DNA of 64,000 nt from contig JAFYXV010000008.1 of assembly GCA_017557885.1 (NCBI GenBank), forward strand, positions 1 through 64,000, read 5' to 3'. The position numbers were made by a program, and so were the translations under genes. This DNA comes from a bacterium (GTDB taxonomy: Bacteria > Auribacterota > UBA3054). Positions 17,572 to 25,216 of this stretch are shown in pieces. The notes below the pieces were generated by a model, which was given only the letters and a program-made list of their open reading frames with translations, did not search any database and was not told the origin of the DNA. Position 1 is the stretch's first letter. Each line of letters starts with the position of its first letter.

Positions 17572-18504
17572 CTACTGCCTCGTGATGTTGCGGAAGACTT
17601 CGTCCAGGCGCCCTTCCTCCACATGGAACTGGGTGCTGCGCCAGCCCCTTCTTCTGATCTCTTCAGCCACCGCCGGAGCGATGACGCTGCCGCCGGCGGG
17701 CAGCGCTCTCAAGACCAGCGCCTCCGGGGTCTCCTTCAATATTTCGACCCTCTCAACGTTGGCCAGGGCGGAGAGCGCGTTCAGGGCCTCGTCCTTCGGA
17801 ACGTTGTCAAGGGAAACGGTGACCGCCTCGTAAAGGGAGGAGCGGCGCTTCAGCTCCTCCGGGGAGCCGTTGGCCACGATCTTGCCGTTGGAGATAATGA
17901 TGGCCCGGGTGCAGACCGCGTCCACTTCCTCCAGGATATGGGTGGAGAGAATGACGCATTTGTTCTCCGCCATGGAGGAGATCATGCGGCGCACCTCGAA
18001 CTTCTGGTTGGGGTCGAGTCCGTCCGTAGGTTCGTCCAGGATAAGGATGGGCGGATCGGGCAGTATGGCCTGGGCAAAGCAGACGCGCTGCTTGTAACCC
18101 TTGGAAAGCGTGTCCACCGTCTGGGGCAGGACTTTTTCAAGGCTGCAGATCTCCACCGCCCGCGCGACTTTCTTTTTTAATTCCTGGCCGGAAAAGCCTC
18201 TCACTTCCGCGATGAACTTCAAATATCCCTCCACTGTCATGTCGGGATATACGGGGGCGTTCTCCGGCAGATAGCCGATCTGCCTTTTGGCTTCCAGGGG
18301 ATCCTTTATGATATCGAAGCCGTTTATTTTCGCAGTGCCGGAAGTCGGAGGAAAAAAGCCCGTCAGCATGCGCATGGTCGTGCTCTTGCCCGCTCCGTTC
18401 GGTCCCAGAAATCCCAGGACCTCCCCTTCCCGCACTTCGAAGGTCACGTCGTCCACGGCCCTGAAGCTGCCGAAAAGTTTGATAAGATGTTGAACCTGGA
18501 TCAT
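17572..18504 (-). CDS. ABC transporter ATP-binding protein (GldA-like)
   Basis: A 310-aa ABC ATPase with Walker A GPNGAGKST (34-42), Q-loop region GYLPENAPVYPDMTV (78-91), signature LSKGYKQRV (133-141), Walker B ILILDEPTDGLDP (152-164) and switch His in LSTHILEEVD. About 80 residues follow the core, as in GldA and CcmA-type exporters. It is the first gene of the four-gene exporter operon. The 100-base gap before it carries TTTGTCA repeats that may be an operator. Confidence 0.93.
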   Translation of the reverse strand: MIQVQHLIKLFGSFRAVDDVTFEVREGEVLGFLGPNGAGKSTTMRMLTGFFPPTSGTAKINGFDIIKDPLEAKRQIGYLPENAPVYPDMTVEGYLKFIAEVRGFSGQELKKKVARAVEICSLEKVLPQTVDTLSKGYKQRVCFAQAILPDPPILILDEPTDGLDPNQKFEVRRMISSMAENKCVILSTHILEEVDAVCTRAIIISNGKIVANGSPEELKRRSSLYEAVTVSLDNVPKDEALNALSALANVERVEILKETPEALVLRALPAGGSVIAPAVAEEIRRRGWRSTQFHVEEGRLDEVFRNITRQ

Positions 18505-18527
18505 AACTTGATTTTATTTTTGATTAG

Positions 18528-18562
18528 TTTTGTCAAAAGACTCCTTTGTCATTTTGACAAAA
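18528..18562. repeat. TTTGTCA inverted-repeat cluster before the Gld-type operon
   Basis: TTTTGTCAAAA (18528-18538) is repeated as its exact reverse complement at 18552-18562. Between them, TTTGTCA (18545-18551) pairs with TGACAAA (18555-18561) around a 3-base centre. So three TTTGTCA half-sites fill 35 bases, 24 bases upstream of the ATPase start. No T run follows on the transcribed strand, which argues against a terminator. A regulator binding site is the likeliest reading. Confidence 0.5.
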
Positions 18563-18604
18563 AAGAAACGATATACGCATAGATATAAAGCAAAAAACGT
18601 GCCG

Positions 18605-19033
18605 CTAGAGGCCGCGCTTCAAGACCGCCTCCCCTCTTTTGGAAAACTCCAGCCAGCAGGCCCCGGCAGGTATCAGTTCCGGAAAAAGATCGGCCCATTC
18701 CACCACGCAGACGCCGTCGCTCCCGCAATACTCTTCCCAGCCGATGTTCCAGATCTCTCCGGCGCTTTTCAAACGGTAAAAGTCAAAATGAAAAACATAG
18801 GGCCTTTTGAAGCGGTATTCCTGGATGAGCGTGTAGGTGGGGCTGCCCAAAAAAAGCGTATCCTTCCCCTGCAGCGCCCGGATGATCCCCTTCACGAAAG
18901 TGGTCTTCCCCGCCCCCAGGTCTCCCTTCAGGCAGAGCACGTCGCCGGCCTCCAGATAAGCGGCCAGCCTTTCCCCGGCGGATATGGTCTCTTCGGCGCT
19001 CCTGGCCCTGAACTCAAATTCCGAAATGCGCAT
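18605..19033 (-). CDS. tsaE: tRNA threonylcarbamoyladenosine biosynthesis ATPase TsaE
   Basis: TsaE is the ATPase partner of TsaB and TsaD, needed to make t6A at position 37 of ANN-decoding tRNAs. The 142-aa protein has the P-loop GDLGAGKTT (37-45), SPTYTLIQEY, and FHFDFYRLKSAGE. WADLFPELIP replaces the usual WPE-type motif region. The start overlaps the end of thiL by 20 bases, so the pair is co-translated. Length and motifs are normal. Confidence 0.94.
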   Translation of the reverse strand: MRISEFEFRARSAEETISAGERLAAYLEAGDVLCLKGDLGAGKTTFVKGIIRALQGKDTLFLGSPTYTLIQEYRFKRPYVFHFDFYRLKSAGEIWNIGWEEYCGSDGVCVVEWADLFPELIPAGACWLEFSKRGEAVLKRGL

Positions 19034-19913
19034 AACCGCTCCAGGGTCTCTTTTTTCCGTCTATGAGAAGAGGATCCTTGCCCTTGTTGTCCATGACGCC
19101 CACAAGCGTCAGCTCCAGCTTGAATCTTCTTTGAAAATTTTTCCCCGCCTTTTCGTTCCAGTTTTCCGGCGGGATGGTCAGCAGCAACTCGAAATCCTCG
19201 CCGCCGGTCATGGCCTCTTTGACGCTGCAGCCTGCCAGGGCGGGCACCAGGTCGCTTTGGATCCTCATGGTCAGGTCGGACGCCAGGGCCAGTTTCCGGC
19301 CGTCCTCGAAAAGTCCGTCGGAAAGGTCCATCATGGCGCTGGGGGAAAGTTTTTCCTTTAAGTAGCGCGCCTCCTCCAGGCGGGGCTGGAAAGAAAGATG
19401 CTTCCCGCTTTTCAAAGTTCCGCCCAGCCTGCCGGTAACAAAGACCAGGTCGCCTTTCTTCGCTCCGGAACGGAGCAGAGCCTCCCCTTTTTTCACTTTT
19501 CCAAGCACGGTAAGCGTCAGGGTAAGTTTTTCCCCCGCCACGCAGTCGCCGCCGACGATCCTGAGGCCGAGGGCGTCCGCCTCCCTTCCCAGGGCGCCGA
19601 AAAAAGTTTCCGCGAATTTTTTGGAAAGCCCTTTGGGCGCGGCGAAGGAAAACAAGGCGAGCCAGGGCTTCCCGGCCATGGCCGCGATGTCGCTCAAATT
19701 GACCGCCAGAAGCTTGTGGGCCAGTTTTTCGGGCGGAACGCCTTTCAAAAAATGCGTCCCTTCCGTCAGGGTGTCGCAGGTCAGGATAAGGTCGCTTCTT
19801 TTGTCAAAGCCCACCACCGCGCAGTCGTCGCCGATGTCTTTGGTCAGATCCCGGAAAGCCTTCCCGCGGGAAAAGAACTCCCGGGCGAAACTTATCAGTT
19901 CCTCTTCTCTCAT
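19014..19913 (-). CDS. thiL: Thiamine-monophosphate kinase
   Basis: ThiL phosphorylates thiamine monophosphate to the cofactor thiamine pyrophosphate. The 299-aa protein shows the PurM-like pattern: KDIGDDCAVV, TCDTLTEGTHF, NLSDIAAMAGKPWLALFS, VGGDCV, MDLSDGLFED and TGGEDFELLLTIP. The start overlaps the M16 gene stop by 4 bases (ATGA type) and the end overlaps tsaE by 20 bases. All metal and nucleotide motifs look intact. Confidence 0.95.
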   Translation of the reverse strand: MREEELISFAREFFSRGKAFRDLTKDIGDDCAVVGFDKRSDLILTCDTLTEGTHFLKGVPPEKLAHKLLAVNLSDIAAMAGKPWLALFSFAAPKGLSKKFAETFFGALGREADALGLRIVGGDCVAGEKLTLTLTVLGKVKKGEALLRSGAKKGDLVFVTGRLGGTLKSGKHLSFQPRLEEARYLKEKLSPSAMMDLSDGLFEDGRKLALASDLTMRIQSDLVPALAGCSVKEAMTGGEDFELLLTIPPENWNEKAGKNFQRRFKLELTLVGVMDNKGKDPLLIDGKKRPWSGYAHFGI

Positions 19914-22537
19914 AGCCTGTCTTTATCCGGCAATACGATGATCCGGGCCGGGCTCTGGGCTTTTTTGAAATAATTGCTCAGGGAAGAAATATCCAGCTTG
20001 GCCGTCTCCTGTATGAGATCCGGCCATTCGTTGGTGGAGAAAAGCGTCCGGCGAAAAGCCCGCTTCATGAAGTCCGGGGCTCTTCTTGCGTAAAGGGCCG
20101 CTCCCTTGGAAGCGGCGTCCCGCTCCTTCGCGAATTCCGCGGAGCGCAAAATGTTGCTGCTTATATTCTCGCAAAGAGCCTGAAGGTCAAGGGAGGCTTT
20201 CTCCGCCAGGTCGGGAGCCGTTCTGAAATACATGCACCAATAGCCGGCGCCGTAGCCAGGGTAGGCGCTGAAACCGCTTTCCCTGACGGCGTTCTCGCCG
20301 TATTTTTCCTTCATTTCATGCACTCCGCGCCGGAACGTTTTTTCCATAACGTAGGAGATGAAATAAGGAAGAGCGGGATCTTCTTCATAGCCCGGAAGCA
20401 GGTTGCCCGCCACCCCCATGGCGTACTTTTCCGGAGCCGTGAAGCTCTTTTCCTTTTCCGGCTTCAGTTCCTCCAGCGGCTTCGCGGAGGATCTGAGCCT
20501 AGGCTTCGCGCTCCAGCGCTCCTTCTGCGACGATCCTCTTTCCTTGCTGAAGAACTCCTTGCTCTCCCGGAGGATCGCCAGGGCCGTTTCCTTTTCGTTC
20601 ACCGGACCGGAGATCACGATGGCCGTGTTGTCGGGAGTCACGTACTCCCTGTAAAAATCAGCGATATCCTTGGTCTTGATCCTTTCGATGACGAAGGGAT
20701 TGCCGTAGCGGTCCAGGGAATAGGGATGTTCCGGGAAGAGCGTCTGGCGGATCAGCATTTCCGCGCTCTCCATATAGTTGGTGTTCTGGGCCGTCAGACG
20801 GGCCATGACCCGGCGGGAAGCTTCCTCCACGCCTTCCTTGGTGATCTTCGGAGCGGTCCAGGCCCGGCAGAGATAAGGCAGAAGCTCTTTGAAGCGCCGG
20901 GCGGGAACCGTCGCCTGAAAGCCCATGACCTGGGGCTCGAACAAAGGCGCAACGGTGGCTCCGCATTCTCTCAGGACTTTCCGGAAGCCCTCCGGATCGG
21001 CGCTGCAGGAGGCTAAGAATTCCGACAGCACCGCGAATATGCCGTTGTTGAAAGTCTCTTCGTACCAGTTGCCGCCGAGCGCTATGAAAGCGCAGCGCAC
21101 CATGGTCTCGTCTTCCCTTTTCTGGATGACTAGCTCAGCCTTGCCCGGCAGAAGCGTCTTGTAATGCTGATAGCCGATGTTTTCAAGTATCTCTCTTTCC
21201 AATCTCAAAAACTCCGCGGCCCTGGGCTCCAGTTTTTCCACCGGATCGCTCCAGACCATCACAAGGTCGGAGGAGCGCAGATTGGAGTCGCAATAGCGGC
21301 GCAGCTTTTCCGCGCTGAGATCCTTGAGATTGCGGGCTCTGTCCTGCAGCCCGAAGGGGCCGCCCCTCTTGACGGCGGAAAGCGTGAGCCCTTTGGCCAC
21401 GCCCTCCGAGGTCGCGCACTCCGCGGCCAGTTCGCTAAGTATGAGATCGGCTTCGCCCCTCACTTCCTGTTCGGTGAATTTAAGCCTTGCGGTCTCCGCG
21501 AGCCAGTCCCTGATCAATATCCTGGCCTTGGGACAGTCCACGGGGAAAGTCTGGCAAAGCACCTTGAGGGATATTCCGCTCAGCTCCTCCTCCTGAAAGA
21601 ATTCCACCGCTATGCGCTGCTGGAATTCGCTGGCCAGCCTTTTCTCCAGCTCGGGCACGCGCTTTTTCAAAAGTTTGGCGAAGGTCAGAGCCGGAGCCAT
21701 TCCCAAAAGGCCGGTGGGCCGGAGAACGAAGCCGGCGCAGATCAAGCTGTCCTGGCCTTTGGAAGTCCGCATGGCGATGGCGTTGCCCCGCTCTTCGTTC
21801 AAAACGAGCCGGTCGTCCTTCAGGAAAACTCCCTCCGGCAGTTTCGCCAGGCATTCCTTCACGCAATCCTCCATGCCGAAGCCGAAAAGGCTGCCGGCCA
21901 TGGAAAGGGAAGCGTTGCCGGAAACGAAAACGTATTTTTGGTATTTCTTCAGATCCTCAAGGGAAAGCTTGGCGATCTGGGCGGAGTACCCCCGCATGGG
22001 AGAAGCCTCCGCGACGGTGTCGAAGGCCGTCTTTCGCCAGAGGGACAAAAGGGCGTATTTCTCTTCCTCCTCAGCTTCCGCCATGTCGGCGGACAGCTTG
22101 TCCCTGAGGCCAAGGAACTCCTCTTCCGCGACCCGGGGATCCCCGAGGATGGAAAAGACCGCCGCCAGGGCCTGTTTCAAAGGTTCCCTCAGCCCGCAGA
22201 GAGATATCTCAAGGGCGTCCCGGCTCAGATCGACGGAAACTTTCACTTCCTGCCAGGGGCAGTCGTTTTGGAAGCGCTCTCTTTCTATGGCCCTGGACAA
22301 ATACTGGGCGTTCAGGAAAGCCAGCCCGCTCCCCATCAGGTTTCCCTCGGCGGAAAGCCCGCCCAGAAAAGAGATTCGCACCGCGATCTCCGGATCTCCC
22401 GGAATATCGGCGGAATAAATCACCGACCCCAGGCTGCTGACATAACTGGTCAGCGTGTAGCTCGGCAAAATCTCCTCCGCGGCGAAAGCCGCGAAGGAAA
22501 ACAAAAGAAAGGCCAATGAGGATCTCAGAAACTTCAT
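19910..22537 (-). CDS. Secreted double M16-fold protein without zinc motifs (predicted pseudopeptidase)
   Basis: I start this gene at the ATG at 22537 (875 aa), which follows the HIT stop in an ATGA overlap and opens with a signal peptide (KFLRSSLAFLLFSFAAFAA). Two M16-type halves follow; LSLEDLKKYQKYVFVSGNASLSMAG and FYREYVTPDNTAIVISGPV are the usual inter-domain strands. The zinc motif HxxEH is gone in both: GLAFLNAQYL (71-80) gives F, A and Q for H, E and H, and NNGIFAVLSEFL in the second half also lacks them. It is therefore probably not a peptidase; binding or a partner role is possible. Upstream codons in this frame only mirror the HIT gene. Confidence 0.82.
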   Translation of the reverse strand: MKFLRSSLAFLLFSFAAFAAEEILPSYTLTSYVSSLGSVIYSADIPGDPEIAVRISFLGGLSAEGNLMGSGLAFLNAQYLSRAIERERFQNDCPWQEVKVSVDLSRDALEISLCGLREPLKQALAAVFSILGDPRVAEEEFLGLRDKLSADMAEAEEEEKYALLSLWRKTAFDTVAEASPMRGYSAQIAKLSLEDLKKYQKYVFVSGNASLSMAGSLFGFGMEDCVKECLAKLPEGVFLKDDRLVLNEERGNAIAMRTSKGQDSLICAGFVLRPTGLLGMAPALTFAKLLKKRVPELEKRLASEFQQRIAVEFFQEEELSGISLKVLCQTFPVDCPKARILIRDWLAETARLKFTEQEVRGEADLILSELAAECATSEGVAKGLTLSAVKRGGPFGLQDRARNLKDLSAEKLRRYCDSNLRSSDLVMVWSDPVEKLEPRAAEFLRLEREILENIGYQHYKTLLPGKAELVIQKREDETMVRCAFIALGGNWYEETFNNGIFAVLSEFLASCSADPEGFRKVLRECGATVAPLFEPQVMGFQATVPARRFKELLPYLCRAWTAPKITKEGVEEASRRVMARLTAQNTNYMESAEMLIRQTLFPEHPYSLDRYGNPFVIERIKTKDIADFYREYVTPDNTAIVISGPVNEKETALAILRESKEFFSKERGSSQKERWSAKPRLRSSAKPLEELKPEKEKSFTAPEKYAMGVAGNLLPGYEEDPALPYFISYVMEKTFRRGVHEMKEKYGENAVRESGFSAYPGYGAGYWCMYFRTAPDLAEKASLDLQALCENISSNILRSAEFAKERDAASKGAALYARRAPDFMKRAFRRTLFSTNEWPDLIQETAKLDISSLSNYFKKAQSPARIIVLPDKDRL

Positions 22538-22932
22538 CGCAGAGACTTGAGGATTTTCTGCGCGGTCTCGGGGCTCAAACTCCCCGGGGGCGGAAAATGA
22601 TATCCGTCGCCCGCTTTGCGGGGGATCAGATGCCAGTGGCAGTGCATGACGGATTGCCCGGCCGCTTCGCCGTTGTTGATAAGAATGTTGACGCCGTCGC
22701 AGGGCAGCTTCTCTTTCATCAAAGCCGCAATTCTCTGAACAAGATCCAGGACAGGATAGAGGTCCTTGGGATCCGCTTCGAAAATGTTGGCGATGTGCTT
22801 TTTCGGAAGCACCAGGGTGTGGCCGTAAGCGAGGGGGCCTATGTCTAAGAAAGCATAGGCCTCCTCGGTCTCCGCGACTTTGTAGGAAGGGATCTCCCCT
22901 TTTATGATCTTGCAGAAAATGCAATTATCCAT
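22534..22932 (-). CDS. HIT family nucleotide hydrolase (Hint type)
   Basis: A 132-aa histidine-triad protein from the ATG at 22932; a TTG four codons upstream is less likely. CIFCKIIKGEIPSYK is the N-terminal zinc-type Cys pair, LVLPKKHIANIFEA follows, and the triad reads HCHWHLIPR. Hint proteins hydrolyse AMP-lysine and related phosphoramidates. It starts 1 base after the GH2 stop and its stop overlaps the M16 start, so translation is likely coupled along the run. Confidence 0.92.
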   Translation of the reverse strand: MDNCIFCKIIKGEIPSYKVAETEEAYAFLDIGPLAYGHTLVLPKKHIANIFEADPKDLYPVLDLVQRIAALMKEKLPCDGVNILINNGEAAGQSVMHCHWHLIPRKAGDGYHFPPPGSLSPETAQKILKSLR

Positions 22933-22933
22933 T

Positions 22934-25192
22934 TTATTCCCCAAGTTTCAGTTCGCTGTAGAAGCCCAGGTCGATCATGGCGCCGCCGTTTTTGTTTTTG
23001 CAGCCGACGGCGATGACGTTCTCGCCGGACTTGAAAGCTTTCTTGACGTCTTCTTTGCTTATGAGCACTCTGTCGTAGCCTCTGGAGTAGCCTTCCGTCT
23101 TGAAGATTCTGGTTCCGTTGACGTAAATTTCGGGATCCTCGTCGTAGAAGATGTCCATCTCGATGTTCTCATTTGGGACTTCCTTCAGGATGAAGACGCG
23201 CCTCAGATAGATCTCCTTGGTGTCCCAATTGGTCTTCGGTTTGGCGCCCAGATCGTTCTTTATTATTTCGTTGCCGAAACCGCCTTCGCCAAGACTCCAC
23301 AGACTGTCGTCAAAATTAGGCGCGGTCCACTCGCCCTGCGGTTTTTCAAAGGTGTATCTCCAGAGGGTCTTTTCCTCGGCGCCCTTGGGCACGAAGCACT
23401 TTCTCGTCATGGGCTTGATGCTAAGGGCGATCTTTTCGACCTTCTTGTGCAGCGCTCTCATTTTGGCGGTGGGATACTTCACGACTTTCCTGTCGTAAGT
23501 GACGAGTCCGTTGGCTTCCGTTTCCACGTCGGTGGTCTGGGTATAGACGCTGCCTGCGAAGCTCTCATGAGCGCAGCGGGCCAGATTGTTCATGATCTCT
23601 TCGTAACGCTTGAGACTGTCCTCGACGTTAGAGTCGGAACGGTAGCCCCACTTGCTCTCGGGGTTCCAGAGGTGACCTTCGATGAAGAGGCCCAGTCCTC
23701 CGAATTCGCCGCAGATCGTCAGCCTGTCGTCGTTGGCGGGAGTGGGCAGAGGGCTGGGATACTGGTGATGGTCTTTCATGTCGCCGCAGTTGTGATCAGT
23801 CCAGCCGGAAGTCTCGCTGATGAGGCGGGTGGTGTCGATCTGCTTGAGCCAGCGCGTGGTCTCAGTGGATTTCTCCTTGTCAGGCTGGCCCCAGCCTTCG
23901 TTGTAGGCGATCCAGACTACGATCGAGGGGAAGTTCCTCAGATCTTTGATCATCTCAACGAGCTCGGCGCGGTAGATATGGTATTTCTCTTCCGGCTTCT
24001 GTCCGCCGGAGACCATGTCCTGCCAGATCGGGAAGCCAGCCTTGTCGCAGAGGTAGTAATATCTTCTCGGCTCGATCTTGATGTGCTTGCGCATGAAATT
24101 GTAGCCGTGCTCCTTCAGGATGTCGATGTCGTACTGCATGGCTTCGTCAGAGGGCGGGGTCAAAAGACCGTCCGGCCACCAGCCCTGGTCCAGGGTTCCC
24201 TGCATGAAGATCTTCTTGTTGTTAAGATAGATCCTCTGGATGCCAAGCTCGTCCTTTTTGAATTCGATCTTGCGCATGCCGAAATAGCCCTTGACTTCGT
24301 CGGTCCCGAAAGCCGTTTTCAGTTTCAATTTGATGTCGTAAAGGTTTCCCTCATTGATGTCCCAGAGCTTAGGCTCTGCGACGGTGAAAGTCTGGCCCTT
24401 GGACCAGTCGGCGATCTCGCCCTCGGCGACCGCTTCGCCGCCGAAAGAGATTTCCGCCGTCACTTTGGCGCCCGCGAGGTCGCCGGCGCAATCGACGGTC
24501 ACTTTCACTTCGCCTTTGTCGATGTCGCTCTCGACGTTGTAGCCCGTGATGTAGCCCTTGGGCGTCGTTTCCATCCAGACGCTGCCGCAGATGCCGGAGA
24601 CTCTGGTGTAGAAGCAGCCGCCCGGATTCAGGCTCTGCTTGCCACTGGGTTGTCCGTAACTGTTCGAAGGATCCCAGGCGGTAACTACAAGCGTATTTTC
24701 CCCGGCCTTAATAAGGTCCGTCGCTTCCACCGCAAAGGGAACGTTTCCGCCGACGTGCGGAGCGGCCGTGGCTTCTTTGCCGTTCACAAAGACCTGGCAA
24801 CGCCAATCCACCGCTTCAAAGTTCAGAAAGTAGCGGGTATTCTCTTTCACTTCCGGAAGCTCGAAAGTTCTCTTGTACCACAAAGTCTCGTTGGGTTCCG
24901 TAAGACGACCCACGCCGGACAGCGCGGATTCAGGAGCGAAGGGCACCAGAATGTCCTGCTGCCAGGCATCGTCCTTGGGCATTTCTTCGTTGATCTTCGT
25001 CACGGCGAATTTCCAAAGGCCGTTCAGATTCTGCCAATCGGAACGCACCAGGTTCGGCCTCGGGTAATTCTGCCAGGCGGTCTCCGGCGTCATGTTTTCG
25101 CCCCAGGTCGTCATAATGTGAGTCTTCACCGGGGTGTAAGCGCAGGCGCTGATCGCGATCAGGGCCACTAAGAGAAACAAGCTTTTTTTCAT
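22934..25192 (-). CDS. Glycoside hydrolase family 2 lipoprotein (beta-galactosidase/glucuronidase-like)
   Basis: A 752-aa GH2 enzyme with a lipoprotein signal (lipobox ISAC, Cys17), so it should act at a membrane surface. The sugar-binding domain (PRPNLVRSDWQNLNGLWKFAV) is followed by an Ig-like domain and a TIM barrel. The acid/base is the Glu of IAYNEGWGQ (about 431) and the nucleophile the Glu of CGEFGGLGL (about 496). About 140 residues after the barrel look like a jelly-roll carbohydrate-binding module (DEDPEIYVNGTRIF). It follows a second GH2 gene by 24 bases. The exact glycan is unknown. Confidence 0.9.
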   Translation of the reverse strand: MKKSLFLLVALIAISACAYTPVKTHIMTTWGENMTPETAWQNYPRPNLVRSDWQNLNGLWKFAVTKINEEMPKDDAWQQDILVPFAPESALSGVGRLTEPNETLWYKRTFELPEVKENTRYFLNFEAVDWRCQVFVNGKEATAAPHVGGNVPFAVEATDLIKAGENTLVVTAWDPSNSYGQPSGKQSLNPGGCFYTRVSGICGSVWMETTPKGYITGYNVESDIDKGEVKVTVDCAGDLAGAKVTAEISFGGEAVAEGEIADWSKGQTFTVAEPKLWDINEGNLYDIKLKLKTAFGTDEVKGYFGMRKIEFKKDELGIQRIYLNNKKIFMQGTLDQGWWPDGLLTPPSDEAMQYDIDILKEHGYNFMRKHIKIEPRRYYYLCDKAGFPIWQDMVSGGQKPEEKYHIYRAELVEMIKDLRNFPSIVVWIAYNEGWGQPDKEKSTETTRWLKQIDTTRLISETSGWTDHNCGDMKDHHQYPSPLPTPANDDRLTICGEFGGLGLFIEGHLWNPESKWGYRSDSNVEDSLKRYEEIMNNLARCAHESFAGSVYTQTTDVETEANGLVTYDRKVVKYPTAKMRALHKKVEKIALSIKPMTRKCFVPKGAEEKTLWRYTFEKPQGEWTAPNFDDSLWSLGEGGFGNEIIKNDLGAKPKTNWDTKEIYLRRVFILKEVPNENIEMDIFYDEDPEIYVNGTRIFKTEGYSRGYDRVLISKEDVKKAFKSGENVIAVGCKNKNGGAMIDLGFYSELKLGE

Positions 25193-25216
25193 ATCTATCC
25201 TTAATGGGTTAATTGT

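Noticed and set aside
18545-18562. Possible terminator after tsaE
   Set aside because: The short hairpin has no T run on the transcribed strand; the repeated half-sites fit a protein-binding site better.
22904-25171. Plus-strand open frame of 755 codons opposite the GH2 lipoprotein gene
   Set aside because: Antisense mirror of a GH2 gene whose catalytic residues are intact.
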